From an uncultured Gammaproteobacteria bacterium (GTDB lineage: Bacteria; Pseudomonadota; Gammaproteobacteria; Magnimaribacterales; Magnimaribacteraceae), in contig CAJWPI010000002.1 of NCBI GenBank assembly GCA_913045055.1, positions 1 to 64,000 of the forward strand: DNA of 64,000 bases, read 5' to 3'. Both the position numbers and the translations under genes were made by a program. The notes below the pieces were generated by a model. The model searched no databases and was not told the origin of the DNA. It was given only the letters and a program-made list of their open reading frames with translations. The first letter of the stretch is position 1; every line of letters starts with the position of its first letter. Positions 21,861-31,614 of the stretch are shown one piece after another.

Positions 21861-23239
21861 TTTTTTCTTCTTTTCTTTATTAACCTTTTTCTCTTCTTCT
21901 TTTGCCTTTCTGAAAGAATATTCTTCTTATTTTCAAAAGGATTCTCACCTTCACGAAATTTGATTTGTAAAGAACTGGATTCAAAACCAATCTCAGTCCT
22001 AAAGTAATTTTCTAAATATCTTTTATATGATACAGATAAATTTTTTGTATTGTTTCCATGAATTAAGATTGTAAAAGGGTCCTTTTTTAAAAGATTTACA
22101 TATCTTAATTTCGGTCTAAACCTTCCTTTTATAGGAGGGCTGTGTTCTGAAAGGGCCTTTTTAAGAATATTATTTAAAAAAGATGTATCTATATCCTTTC
22201 TGCTAGAAATATAAGCTTTTTCTGCTTTACTTAATAAAGGTTTAACTCCCTTTCCATTTTTAGCTGATAACAGTTGAATCTTAAGATAACTTGCAAACCT
22301 TATATTTCTTGAAATGTCTTGTTTTAGATCTCCAATATCTTTTTTAGTTAAAAGGTCGGTCTTGTTTGCCCCTATTATCACTGGTCTTCTCAAAGCTAAG
22401 GAAAGACCTAGAAGATGGAGATCTTGATCTACTATTGATTCAGTTGAGTCTAGTAATAGAATTACCACATCGGATCTACGGATTGCTTCTAGAGATCTAG
22501 ATACAGAAGATCTTTCAATACTTTCTTTTATAGATCTCTTTCTTCTAACGCCTGCAGTATCTATAAGCGTTAAATCTTTATTATTAAATTTTATAGGTAC
22601 CTGTATTGAATCTCTGGTTGTGCCTGCTTCTTCTGAAACTATTGATCTATTTCCTCCTACTAACTTATTAATTAGAGTTGATTTACCAACATTCGGTCTT
22701 CCAATTATTGAAACTTTAATTTGATCTTTTTTTGCATCCTTCTCTGTTTTCTTTATGGTATCTATATTTAACAAAATATCGATAAGATCTGAGATTCCCT
22801 TATTATGGGCAGTAGAGATAGCAAAAGTCTCTTTAAACCCAAGTTTTTCAAAATCTGAAACAAGGCTCTCCTGCTTATTTCCATCCACTTTATTTACAAG
22901 AAGATAAATGGGCTTATTTGATTTCCTGAGAAACTGAGATATTTCTTTGTCTAAAGGAAGCAACCCTTCCTTAACATCGACCATAAAAAACAAAATATCT
23001 GCTTCTTCAATAGCTAAATTAGTTTGTACTCTAATCGCTCGAGATAAATCCGAAGATTCTTTACTGATACCTCCAGTATCAATTAAAACTAGAGAAGTGC
23101 CAATTACATTTCCATATTGTCTGTCTCTTGTTAAGCCAAAATGGTTTGCTACTAATGCTGTATTTGAACCTGTTAAAGCGTTAAATAGCGATGATTTGCC
23201 CACATTTGGACGACCTATTAAAGCTACTACATTAGACAT
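21857..23239 (-). CDS. der: Ribosome biogenesis GTPase Der
   Basis: Two GTPase domains (GRPNVGKSSLFNAL, GRPNVGKSTLINKL), C-terminal KH-like region. Confidence 0.97.
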   Translation of the reverse strand: MSNVVALIGRPNVGKSSLFNALTGSNTALVANHFGLTRDRQYGNVIGTSLVLIDTGGISKESSDLSRAIRVQTNLAIEEADILFFMVDVKEGLLPLDKEISQFLRKSNKPIYLLVNKVDGNKQESLVSDFEKLGFKETFAISTAHNKGISDLIDILLNIDTIKKTEKDAKKDQIKVSIIGRPNVGKSTLINKLVGGNRSIVSEEAGTTRDSIQVPIKFNNKDLTLIDTAGVRRKRSIKESIERSSVSRSLEAIRRSDVVILLLDSTESIVDQDLHLLGLSLALRRPVIIGANKTDLLTKKDIGDLKQDISRNIRFASYLKIQLLSAKNGKGVKPLLSKAEKAYISSRKDIDTSFLNNILKKALSEHSPPIKGRFRPKLRYVNLLKKDPFTILIHGNNTKNLSVSYKRYLENYFRTEIGFESSSLQIKFREGENPFENKKNILSERQKKKRKRLIKKRRKK

Positions 23240-23281
23240 ATTCTTCCTATAGAACCGATAGAAAAGAGATTATAGATTGAT

Positions 23282-24442
23282 TTACTGAATGATAAGAGAA
23301 ATAAGACGTCCCGATTCATCTAGAGCAAGAAGGTCTTTTCCTTGATAAACAATTTCTTTAATTGGTTGTCTTGATACCTTTCTCCTTCCTATAAATGAAC
23401 CATCTCTTGCATCAAGAAGATGTATATACCCTTCAAAATCTCCAATAACTATTCCTTTATCAATTGTTACAGGAGAAGAAACGCTGCGTAATTTTAATCC
23501 TTCCTGTTGCCAAATGAGTACTCCCGAAGAAGCACCGAAGGCTTTTACTATATCTTTTTTATCAACAGCTATTATTCTGGAACGCGCCTCAGTTAAATCT
23601 CTTGTAGTAGATATATCTTCCTGCCAAACAAGCCTACCTGACCTGATGTCTATGGCAGAAATATTTCCTTGATAAGAAGCAGAAAAAAACAGTTCTCCTA
23701 CTAGAATTGACTTACCATCTATATCTTTAATCCTTTCTAGTTCAGATTTCCCCTCATTAAGTGCTACAGGAATTTCCCATCTTACAGATCCTGAGTCTGG
23801 ATAAATCATGGCTACCTTTCCGTTTGCAAAAGCTGTAAAAAGAAAACCCTGCTCAAAGAAAGGAGTAGAAGTTCCTCTTAAACTCAATCTTGGCACGGTG
23901 GATTGATGCACCCACCTTTCTTCTCCGGTTTTAAAGTCAAAGCCAGATATCACTCCATCAGAACTCTGTACAGCAACAATATCTCCGTTTGTAGTCGGTG
24001 GAGATAAGACTTCACTTGAAGTTTTGTTTCTCCATATTTCTTCTCCATTCTCTTCTTCTATAGAAATAATCTCTCCATCAATTGTTCCATAATGAAGCCT
24101 TTTAAATCCGAATCCTAATGCCCCTGATACTTGATCTCCTGTCTTTCTTGACCAAAGAGTTCTTCCTTTGTTTGTTGATAAAGCAACAAGATTCCCTTCA
24201 GAAGAAATAAAATATATTTTGTCATTGTTAATAACAGGAACGAACTTTCCTGTAAGACCTAATGCTCCTAAACCTTTATCCCATTTCTTACTAAAACTTG
24301 CTTCTTCTTTTATGGATACAAGCTCTGCAGGTTCTTCAACTTCTTCATCATCTCCCCAGAACTTCAACCATCCAAAAGAAGAACAACCGTTCATAAAGAA
24401 ACTTAGAAAAAGAATAATAAGAAAAAGATTTTTATTTATCAT
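23282..24442 (-). CDS. bamB: Outer membrane assembly lipoprotein BamB
   Basis: Lipobox FMNGCSS, PQQ-like beta-propeller repeats; der-bamB-yfgM-hisS synteny. Confidence 0.94.
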   Translation of the reverse strand: MINKNLFLIILFLSFFMNGCSSFGWLKFWGDDEEVEEPAELVSIKEEASFSKKWDKGLGALGLTGKFVPVINNDKIYFISSEGNLVALSTNKGRTLWSRKTGDQVSGALGFGFKRLHYGTIDGEIISIEEENGEEIWRNKTSSEVLSPPTTNGDIVAVQSSDGVISGFDFKTGEERWVHQSTVPRLSLRGTSTPFFEQGFLFTAFANGKVAMIYPDSGSVRWEIPVALNEGKSELERIKDIDGKSILVGELFFSASYQGNISAIDIRSGRLVWQEDISTTRDLTEARSRIIAVDKKDIVKAFGASSGVLIWQQEGLKLRSVSSPVTIDKGIVIGDFEGYIHLLDARDGSFIGRRKVSRQPIKEIVYQGKDLLALDESGRLISLIIQ

Positions 24443-25088
24443 CGCTATCTGTTTGGAGGTCAGCTATTTTCATTCTAATAAGAGATTTAAGAGAAGAGCT
24501 TTGTGTAGATTCTAGAGCTTGTAAATAACTGATATTTGCTTCATTAAATCTATTAAGCTGAGACTCTGCATCCCCCTTCACTTCAAGCATCGCTCCATTT
24601 AAGACTTTAGCTTGTTTTACCACCTCAAGAGCTTCTTGAGGTTTTTCTAAAGAAAGAAGAATTTTAGCTAAACGTAATCTTGCTGTAGATTCAATTGGAT
24701 CATATTGGTTACCCCAACTAGAACTAGTGCTCTCAATAATATTTTTTAATTCTTTTGAAGCTTCTATTAAATCTCCATTTTCTACATAAATTTTAGAGAG
24801 ATGTAGAGAAGCCATATTTGCGTAAGGGGTATCAGTAAATCTTTCTATAAAATCTCTTATATTTTGCTTATTTTCTTGAGAGGTATCATCTAGAGACTCT
24901 ATAAAAACATGATATTCTTGAGCCAGTTCATGCCTTTGGTCTTGAGAAGCTTGAGTCCAATATTCAAAAAATAAAATTCCAGAAATAACAATAAATAATA
25001 AAAAAATAGCTACATATTTATATTTATTCCACCAAGAACTAATAAGTTCAAAGTTTTCTTCTTCTGATGAACTGAAAAAATTAGCCAT
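24432..25088 (-). CDS. yfgM: YfgM/TPR-type ancillary SecYEG translocon subunit
   Basis: N-terminal SSWWNKYKYVAIFLLFIVISGILFFEYW TM then TPR-like region; synteny with hisS/bamB. Confidence 0.88.
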   Translation of the reverse strand: MANFFSSSEEENFELISSWWNKYKYVAIFLLFIVISGILFFEYWTQASQDQRHELAQEYHVFIESLDDTSQENKQNIRDFIERFTDTPYANMASLHLSKIYVENGDLIEASKELKNIIESTSSSWGNQYDPIESTARLRLAKILLSLEKPQEALEVVKQAKVLNGAMLEVKGDAESQLNRFNEANISYLQALESTQSSSLKSLIRMKIADLQTDSDDK

Positions 25089-25090
25089 AT

Positions 25091-26365
25091 TTATGCTCTC
25101 ATTTTTTTAAATCTTTCTATTACTTCTTCTAAAGTTAACGTTACTTGTGAGCTCTCTTTTCTTAATTCTTTGAAAGAAATACTGTTATTTTTTAATTCTT
25201 CTTCACCTAAAATAAGGGTAACTTCTGCTCCAGAATTGTCAGCTCTTTTAAACTGAGAGCTTGCACTTTCTAATCCAAAATTTATTTTTAGATTCAAGTT
25301 TCTTATTTTTTCTCTTATTTCTTCAGAATATTTTATTGCAATAGGTATACTTTCCTCGGTAAGACAAACAAAAAAGACATCCAAACTAGTAGGTTTGTAG
25401 AGTGTATTTTTTTTATCTTCAAGAAGGAGTATCAACCTTTCCATGCCTATAGAAAACCCAACCCCAGGGCAAGGTTTACCCCCTAACTCTTCAACAAGAT
25501 TATCATATCTTCCACCTGCACAAATAGTATCTTGAGCACCAATGAGATTGCTCTTCCATTCAAAAACTGTCTTTTCATAATAGTCTAGACCCCTAACTAG
25601 TTTATTATTCAACAAGAAATTTACTTTAAGCTCATCCAAAGTATTTAGTAGTAGATCAAAATGCTCTTTAGATTCCTCATCTATAAAATCTCTTATATCT
25701 GGAGCTTCTGCAAGAAGTTTTCTTACGCTATCTAACTTTGAATCTAAAATCCTTAGAGGATTGTCTGTTAATTGCCTTAAAGAATTTTTATCAAGGTCGT
25801 TCTTATATCTTTCAAAATATTCTTTTAAGGCCTCTTTGTATTTTTTTCTGCTATCTGAATTGCCTAAAGTGTTTATTTCTAGGGTAAGTTCTTTATTAAT
25901 TTTAAGTTCTTTCCATAGCCTTGCACAAACAGAGATTAATTCAGCTTCAATATAAGGGTGAGATACTCCGTAAGCTTCTAAACTGGACTGATGAAATTGT
26001 CTAGACCTTCCTTTTTGAGGTCTTTCGTATCTAAACATTGGTCCCATATACCACAATCTAGGAGATTCGGTCCTCAAAAGGTTGTTTGATATTGAAGCTC
26101 TTACACAACTTGCAGTACCTTCAGGTCTTAAAGCGATGTTTTCACCTTTTCTATCTTCAAAAATATACATTTCCTTAGAAACTATGTCAGTAGTTTGACC
26201 AATTGAGCGGTTGAATAAAGAGGTTTTCTCTACTAGAGGGAACCTTATTTCTTGATACCCATAAGAGGAAAAGATTTTTCTAATAGATGCTTCTGCTAAT
26301 TGCCAAGTCCCCACCTCGCCAGGAGTTATATCTTTCATGCCTCTCAAAGGCTTAATATCAGCCAT
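25091..26365 (-). CDS. hisS: Histidyl-tRNA synthetase
   Basis: RGMKDITPGEVGTW, LRPEGTASCVRA, GGRYDNLVEELGG. Confidence 0.97.
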   Translation of the reverse strand: MADIKPLRGMKDITPGEVGTWQLAEASIRKIFSSYGYQEIRFPLVEKTSLFNRSIGQTTDIVSKEMYIFEDRKGENIALRPEGTASCVRASISNNLLRTESPRLWYMGPMFRYERPQKGRSRQFHQSSLEAYGVSHPYIEAELISVCARLWKELKINKELTLEINTLGNSDSRKKYKEALKEYFERYKNDLDKNSLRQLTDNPLRILDSKLDSVRKLLAEAPDIRDFIDEESKEHFDLLLNTLDELKVNFLLNNKLVRGLDYYEKTVFEWKSNLIGAQDTICAGGRYDNLVEELGGKPCPGVGFSIGMERLILLLEDKKNTLYKPTSLDVFFVCLTEESIPIAIKYSEEIREKIRNLNLKINFGLESASSQFKRADNSGAEVTLILGEEELKNNSISFKELRKESSQVTLTLEEVIERFKKMRA

Positions 26366-26375
26366 ATATTAAATT

Positions 26376-27515
26376 TTAACTTTGTTTAATAATTAGTGCC
26401 TCTTCTTTGATTCTATCGGTGTGTATTTTTTCCCTTATCAAAGACTCTAAATGATCCACTAAACTATCGCTCCCTATTTTGTGATCAGGTTTTCCATTTA
26501 TATATATTAGATTTTTTGGAGATGCTCCTGTCACGCCTATATCAGCATGTTTAGACTCCCCTGGACCGTTAACATAACAACCAATAACTGCGACATCTAA
26601 ATTTTCTTCAAAATCTTCGAACCTTTTCTCTAACTCATTCATAGTACCTATAACATCAAAATTCATCCTTGAACAGCTGGGACAAGCTATAAAATTTATA
26701 CCTCTTGATCTGAGTTTCAAACTTTTTAGAAGATCAAAACCAACTTTTATCTCATCTACTGGATCAGAAGCTAAAGAGATTCTTATAGTATCACCAATAC
26801 CTTCATAAAGTAGAATACCTAAACCTATGGAAGACTTAACAGTGCCAGATCTAAATGCACCTGCTTCAGTTATTCCTAGATGAAGAGGTTGATCAATAAG
26901 AGTAGCAATTTTTCTATAGCTTTCTACTGTTAAAAAAACATCAGAAGCCTTTATGCTCAGTTTGAAGTCATTAAAGTTTAGAGATTGTAAAATGTTAACA
27001 TGACCCATTGCTGATTCTACTAGAGCATCTGAATTTGGCTCTCCATACTTCTTTTGCAATTTTTTTTCTAAAGAACCAGCATTTACTCCTATCCTTATTG
27101 GCACTCCATGATCTTTGGCAGCAGAAACAACCATTTTTACTTTGTCTTTTTTTCCAATATTACCAGGGTTAATTCTTAAACAGTCTGCACCTTGCTTTAA
27201 AACTTCTAATGCCAACTTAAAATCAAAGTGGATGTCAGCTATTAAAGGTATATCTACTTGATTTTTTATCAAACCAAAAGCCTCTACTGACTCTATATCT
27301 GGTGTAGAAATCCGAATTAAATCAGCTCCAGCTTTTACTAATTGATTAATTTGGGAAATGGTTGATTTTATGTCTGTGGTTTCAGTATTAGTCATGCTTT
27401 GTACTGAGATAGGAGCACCACCGCCAACGGGAACATTCCCAACCATTATCTGTTTAGATCTTCTTCTATTAATCTGGCAAGGTAAATTCAAGGCAATCTC
27501 CCGAAGGTAAGACAA
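26376..27515 (-). CDS. ispG: 4-hydroxy-3-methylbut-2-en-1-yl diphosphate synthase (IspG/GcpE)
   Basis: [46 protein letters not shown]. Confidence 0.97.
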   Translation of the reverse strand: MSYLREIALNLPCQINRRRSKQIMVGNVPVGGGAPISVQSMTNTETTDIKSTISQINQLVKAGADLIRISTPDIESVEAFGLIKNQVDIPLIADIHFDFKLALEVLKQGADCLRINPGNIGKKDKVKMVVSAAKDHGVPIRIGVNAGSLEKKLQKKYGEPNSDALVESAMGHVNILQSLNFNDFKLSIKASDVFLTVESYRKIATLIDQPLHLGITEAGAFRSGTVKSSIGLGILLYEGIGDTIRISLASDPVDEIKVGFDLLKSLKLRSRGINFIACPSCSRMNFDVIGTMNELEKRFEDFEENLDVAVIGCYVNGPGESKHADIGVTGASPKNLIYINGKPDHKIGSDSLVDHLESLIREKIHTDRIKEEALIIKQS

Positions 27516-27521
27516 TGCAGT

Positions 27522-27935
27522 TTACATTGGTTTTTCTATTCCTGAATAAAAATAGATAATAATTAAACCAATCACCAATAATAAAATAACAAGAGTTTCA
27601 TTTGAAATCATAGGAAAGATTCCTTCTTGCTTCCTCTTTTCTTTCTTTGCTTTTTTCTTTTCTTTCTTAAATTTCTTCTTTTGGTCACGTAAATAAAGGT
27701 CATAACCTTCTAATACTAGATCTGCGTCTATGCCTAATTCTTTGGAGTAAGCTCTAATATAACCACGAATATAAGTTGGACCGGGAAGTTCATCATATCT
27801 GTCTTCTTCTAGACAAACTAAATATTTCTCAGATAAATTTAGGTTAGAGGCTAATCTTTTATAACGAAGTCTCTTCTTTGATCTAGCTTTTTTTAATAGA
27901 TCTCCACAATATTGAGGTTGATTGTTTTCTGTCAT
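27522..27935 (-). CDS. rodZ: RodZ-like helix-turn-helix membrane protein, short form
   Basis: MTENNQPQYCGDLLKKARSKKRLRYKRLASNLNLSEKYLVCLEEDRYDELPGPTYIRGYIRAYSKELG (RodZ HTH), basic linker, single TM, then stop. Upstream of ispG. Confidence 0.82.
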   Translation of the reverse strand: MTENNQPQYCGDLLKKARSKKRLRYKRLASNLNLSEKYLVCLEEDRYDELPGPTYIRGYIRAYSKELGIDADLVLEGYDLYLRDQKKKFKKEKKKAKKEKRKQEGIFPMISNETLVILLLVIGLIIIYFYSGIEKPM

Positions 27936-27945
27936 CTCCCAAATA

Positions 27946-28356
27946 TTATAAACTTGGAAAGAAAAAATTAATTTCTCTTTTTGCTGACAGTTCAGAATCA
28001 GAGCCATGAACTGCATTAGCATCTATGGAATCAGCAAACTCAAATCTTAATGTTCCTGGATTTGCTTCTTTCGGGTTAGTATCTCCCATTAATTCTCTAT
28101 ATTTCGTTATAGCATTCTTTCCTTCGAGAATCTGTACTTGAACAGGACCAGAAGTCATAAACTCGATTAAAGAAGGAAAAAAGGGTTTGCTTTTATGTTC
28201 GGAATAGAAATTCTCAGCTTCAGACTTAGATAAATGGAGGGATCTCTTGGTTTTTATAACCAAACCAGACTTCTCTATTCTAGAACAGATTTCTTCTGCT
28301 AGTCCTTTAGACACAGCGTCTGGTTTAATGATTGAAAGTGTTTTTTCTAACGACAT
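27946..28356 (-). CDS. ndk: Nucleoside diphosphate kinase
   Basis: [48 protein letters not shown] active-site His. Confidence 0.97.
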   Translation of the reverse strand: MSLEKTLSIIKPDAVSKGLAEEICSRIEKSGLVIKTKRSLHLSKSEAENFYSEHKSKPFFPSLIEFMTSGPVQVQILEGKNAITKYRELMGDTNPKEANPGTLRFEFADSIDANAVHGSDSELSAKREINFFFPSL

Positions 28357-28411
28357 AAGTTAATAACATCGTAAATTTAGCGCGCATTATACTTATTCTT
28401 GATAGATTAGG

Positions 28412-28606
28412 TTAATCTTGTTCTTCTATCCAAGCCATTTGTATAGCTTCTAGAATCTTTTCATTTGAATTATTTGGATCATCATCAAAATCTTTTAAAT
28501 TTAAAACTAATGCATGAAGGTCTGTAAATAAAATGTAGGCAGGATCATAATCATCATGCTTCTCACTTAGTTCAATAGCAATCTCATGTATATCTATCCA
28601 TTTCAT
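28412..28606 (-). CDS. iscX: Fe-S cluster assembly protein IscX
   Basis: MKWIDIHEIAIELSEKHDDYDPAYILFTDLHALVLNLKDFDDDPNNSNEKILEAIQMAWIEE. Confidence 0.95.
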   Translation of the reverse strand: MKWIDIHEIAIELSEKHDDYDPAYILFTDLHALVLNLKDFDDDPNNSNEKILEAIQMAWIEEQD

Positions 28607-28608
28607 GG

Positions 28609-28953
28609 TCAGACCTCCTCAGATACCATATTTATAGTATATTTTGGTAGTTCTATCTCCAGATCTTCTTCTCCGATAATAATCTGACAACTCAATCGAG
28701 AGTTTGCTTCCAATCCCCAAGCCTTATCCAGCATATCTTCTTCTTCATCTGTTGCTAATTTAAGAGTTTGAAACCCTTTTCTAACTATGACATGACAAGT
28801 GGTGCAGGCACAAGATAACTCACAAGCATGCTCTATGGGTATCTTATTATCTAACATCGCTTCACAGAGGGTTTCACCAACCTTACCATCTATATCCTGA
28901 CCTTTTGGACACATTTCTGGATGAGGAAAAACCTTAATCTTAGGCACTTGCAA
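28609..28953 (-). CDS. fdx: ISC system [2Fe-2S] ferredoxin
   Basis: CELSCACTTCHVIV, SRLSCQI; located between iscA and iscX. Confidence 0.95.
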   Translation of the reverse strand: MQVPKIKVFPHPEMCPKGQDIDGKVGETLCEAMLDNKIPIEHACELSCACTTCHVIVRKGFQTLKLATDEEEDMLDKAWGLEANSRLSCQIIIGEEDLEIELPKYTINMVSEEV

Positions 28954-28973
28954 GTAAAAGAATAAAAATCTTT

Positions 28974-29333
28974 CTAGGTATTAACTTCGAAGCTTTCTCC
29001 ACACCCACAAACAGCCTTTACATTGGGATTATGGAATTTAATTCCTTCGTTTACCCCTTCTGTTACGAAATCAACCTTTGTACCTTTTAAATAAACAAAA
29101 GAACCTGGATCAATAAATACCTTTAAATCATTACTTTCAAAAATTAAATCTTCTTCTGCACTTTGCTCTACATAGTCCAAGGAGTATGAATAACCAGAGC
29201 ATCCTGAGGTCTCTTCTACAGAAAATCTAATCCCTATTCCAGAGCTTTTAGAATTAAGGTTCTTTCTAAGATGATCTTCTGCAGCTTCAGTAAGTGTAAA
29301 GCCGTTTGGATTAAATGAAGATATCTCTACCAT
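28974..29333 (-). CDS. iscA: Iron-sulfur cluster assembly A-type carrier IscA
   Basis: GCSGYSYSLDY and C-terminal CGCGESF; operon position. Confidence 0.93.
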   Translation of the reverse strand: MVEISSFNPNGFTLTEAAEDHLRKNLNSKSSGIGIRFSVEETSGCSGYSYSLDYVEQSAEEDLIFESNDLKVFIDPGSFVYLKGTKVDFVTEGVNEGIKFHNPNVKAVCGCGESFEVNT

Positions 29334-29345
29334 TTTTTAATATTT

Positions 29346-29750
29346 CTATAATTTTGATTCAAAGTCTTGTATCGCCTGTTTTATGCTATCTTCAGCTAAA
29401 ACTGAGCAGTGAATCTTTATAGGAGGTAGGTCTAAAGCCTTAGCTATATCCTTATTTTTTATAGCTTTAGCTTCTTCTAAAGTTCTGCCTTTTAGCATAT
29501 CCACAAGTTCACTTGAAGAAGCAATTGCCGAGCCACAACCATAAGTTTTAAACTTCACATCCCTAATTACATGTTTGTTCTTTTCCAGTTCACACTTAAT
29601 CTGTAATCTCATAACATCGCCGCATGCTGGAGCACCCACCATGCCTGTTCCAATGTCTTGTTGGTTAGGATCCCATCTTCCAACACTATTTTTTTCAGGT
29701 TCTTTTAAAGTCTTTTCAAACTTATCTACTACTTTTTTGCTATATGCCAT
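29346..29750 (-). CDS. iscU: Fe-S cluster scaffold IscU
   Basis: VGAPACGDVMRLQI, YGCGSAIASSS, LPPIKIHCSVLAEDSIKQAI. Confidence 0.97.
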   Translation of the reverse strand: MAYSKKVVDKFEKTLKEPEKNSVGRWDPNQQDIGTGMVGAPACGDVMRLQIKCELEKNKHVIRDVKFKTYGCGSAIASSSELVDMLKGRTLEEAKAIKNKDIAKALDLPPIKIHCSVLAEDSIKQAIQDFESKL

Positions 29751-29776
29751 TTTTCCCCCTTATAACAATATAATTA

Positions 29777-30991
29777 TTAATGCGTTACCCATTCTACTGA
29801 ATCCATATCAACTCCATCCTTATACATATCCCACAATGGAGAGAGTTCTCTAAGTTTTTCAACTGAATCTCTTACTAGTTTTATCGTAAAGTCCACCTCT
29901 TCTTCTGTGGTGAATCTGCCTACTGCAAACCTAATTGAACTATGAGCTAATTCATCTTTTAGTCCTAAAGCTCTCAAAACATAAGAAGGCTCAAGACTAG
30001 CAGAGGTACATGCTGAACCTGAAGAAACAGCTATATCTTTTAAGGCCATTATTAAAGATTCGCCTTCAATGAAGTTAAAACTAACATTTAAAAAACCTGG
30101 GGCGCTGTTTTCTAGATCCCCATTTAAATAAACTTCTTCAATATCTTTAAATCCTTTCCACAACCTGTTCTTCAAAGATTTTATTCGCTTATTATCTCTA
30201 TTCATTTCAGAAGCAGCTATCTTAAAGGCCTCGCCTAAACCTACAATTTGATGGGTTGCTAAAGTACCAGAGCGTATACCTCTTTCATGTCCTCCTCCGT
30301 GTATCTGAGCTTCAAGCCTCACTCGAGGTTTTCTACTAACATATAAGGCTCCAATTCCTTTAGGTCCATAAATCTTGTGGGCTGAGAAAGACATAAGATC
30401 AACCTCTAAAGAAGATAAATCTATAGGAACTTTACCAGCACTTTGAGCTGCATCAACATGGAAAACGACTCCTTTCTCTCTGGTTATTTTACCTATATTT
30501 TTAATATCGTTTATAACTCCTATTTCATTATTTACATGCATTAAAGAAACGAGGATTGTTTTTTCTGTAATAGCCTCTTCAACTATTTTTGGACTAATAA
30601 TACCTCTTGGGTCTGGATCTAGATATGTGACTTCATAATTTTCTCTTTCTAGTTGCCTACAGCTATCAAGAACAGCCTTATGTTCTATCTTTGATGTAAT
30701 TATATGGTTACCTCTTTCTTTATAAAATCTAGCTACTCCTTTAATAGCTAAGTTGTCAGATTCTGTGGCTCCAGAAGTCCACACAATCTCTCTCTGATCA
30801 CAGTTTAGAAGCTTAGCGACATTTAATCTGGATCCTTCAACAGCTTCCTCTGCCTTCCAACCATAACCATGAGATCTAGAAGCAGGATTACCAAAATTAC
30901 CTTCTAGAGTCATAAATTCCTTCATTTTCTCAACCACTCTTCCATCTATAGGAGTTGTAGAAGCATAATCTAGATAAATAGGTAGTTTCAT
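29777..30991 (-). CDS. iscS: Cysteine desulfurase IscS
   Basis: [53 protein letters not shown]. Confidence 0.97.
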   Translation of the reverse strand: MKLPIYLDYASTTPIDGRVVEKMKEFMTLEGNFGNPASRSHGYGWKAEEAVEGSRLNVAKLLNCDQREIVWTSGATESDNLAIKGVARFYKERGNHIITSKIEHKAVLDSCRQLERENYEVTYLDPDPRGIISPKIVEEAITEKTILVSLMHVNNEIGVINDIKNIGKITREKGVVFHVDAAQSAGKVPIDLSSLEVDLMSFSAHKIYGPKGIGALYVSRKPRVRLEAQIHGGGHERGIRSGTLATHQIVGLGEAFKIAASEMNRDNKRIKSLKNRLWKGFKDIEEVYLNGDLENSAPGFLNVSFNFIEGESLIMALKDIAVSSGSACTSASLEPSYVLRALGLKDELAHSSIRFAVGRFTTEEEVDFTIKLVRDSVEKLRELSPLWDMYKDGVDMDSVEWVTH

Positions 30992-30997
30992 AATTTT

Positions 30998-31444
30998 TTA
31001 TCCTGTAGCAATCAATGCCTGCTTAGTTAGATTTTGCTGAAATTGCTGAGATTTAAGAACATCATTAAGTGACTTGTTCACTAGGAAATTATTAACTTCT
31101 TCATTAAGGCTTGTCCAGAGATCATGAGCACCTGCTTCACATTCTCCTTTTCCTTCACACTTATCTTCATTCGTTATTTTTTCAACAGCAAGTACTACTT
31201 CTGCTATATTAATATCACTAGATGCTCTAGCTAGTCTAAAACCTCCTTTCGGGCCTCTAGCTGCTTCTAGGATTCCGGCTTTTCTTAAATTTCTAAAAAG
31301 TTGTTCTAAATATGGAGCTGGAATATTTTGTCTTTTAGCAACTTCGGATAAAGAAACATAGCAGAACCTTGATTCATTTAGAGCTAAATCTAAAAGAGCC
31401 AGAACTGCATATTTTCCTTTTGTAGTGAGATTCATAAAACCCAT
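30998..31444 (-). CDS. iscR: Rrf2-family Fe-S cluster regulator IscR
   Basis: MNLTTKGKYAVLALLDLAL...QNIPAPYLEQLFRNLRKAGILEAARGPKGGFRLAR. Start set at 31444 or 31435 (MNLTTK), not 31588. Confidence 0.93.
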   Translation of the reverse strand: MGFMNLTTKGKYAVLALLDLALNESRFCYVSLSEVAKRQNIPAPYLEQLFRNLRKAGILEAARGPKGGFRLARASSDINIAEVVLAVEKITNEDKCEGKGECEAGAHDLWTSLNEEVNNFLVNKSLNDVLKSQQFQQNLTKQALIATG

Positions 31445-31449
31445 TGTAT

Positions 31450-31474
31450 ATTTCTGACTATTTTTGTCAAGAAT
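31450..31474 (-). promoter_or_regulatory. Putative type 1 IscR operator
   Basis: Minus strand ATTCTTGACAAAAATAGTCAGAAAT; hand comparison with the recalled type 1 consensus ATASYYGACTRWWWYAGTCRRSTAT gives 21/25 agreement; just upstream of iscR. Confidence 0.6.
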
Positions 31475-31481
31475 AGAATAT

Positions 31482-31588
31482 ATGTACCTGTATAAATTTT
31501 GGACAGTTATTTTTTTTAAATAATCATTAAAAACAGTTGGTATTATAAGTTTTTTTATGTACCATACACAAAAAAATAAAAGGTACAT
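31482..31588. repeat. Three copies of ATGTACC (two direct, one inverted) in the iscR/kor divergent intergenic region
   Basis: ATGTACC at 31482-31488 (+) and 31557-31563 (+); GGTACAT at 31582-31588. Confidence 0.7.
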
Positions 31589-31614
31589 TAACTCAATAAT
31601 TCTAAGAAACAGGT

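Noticed and set aside
27936-28022. N-terminal extension of the RodZ-like ORF
   Set aside because: It overlaps the 3' end of ndk; the MTENNQPQY start at 27935 gives a normal RodZ N-terminus
31445-31588. Longer iscR ORF start at 31588 (MYLLFFCVWYIKK...)
   Set aside because: The extension covers the divergent promoter, the IscR-like operator and the ATGTACC repeats; homologous IscR proteins begin at MNLTTKGKYA
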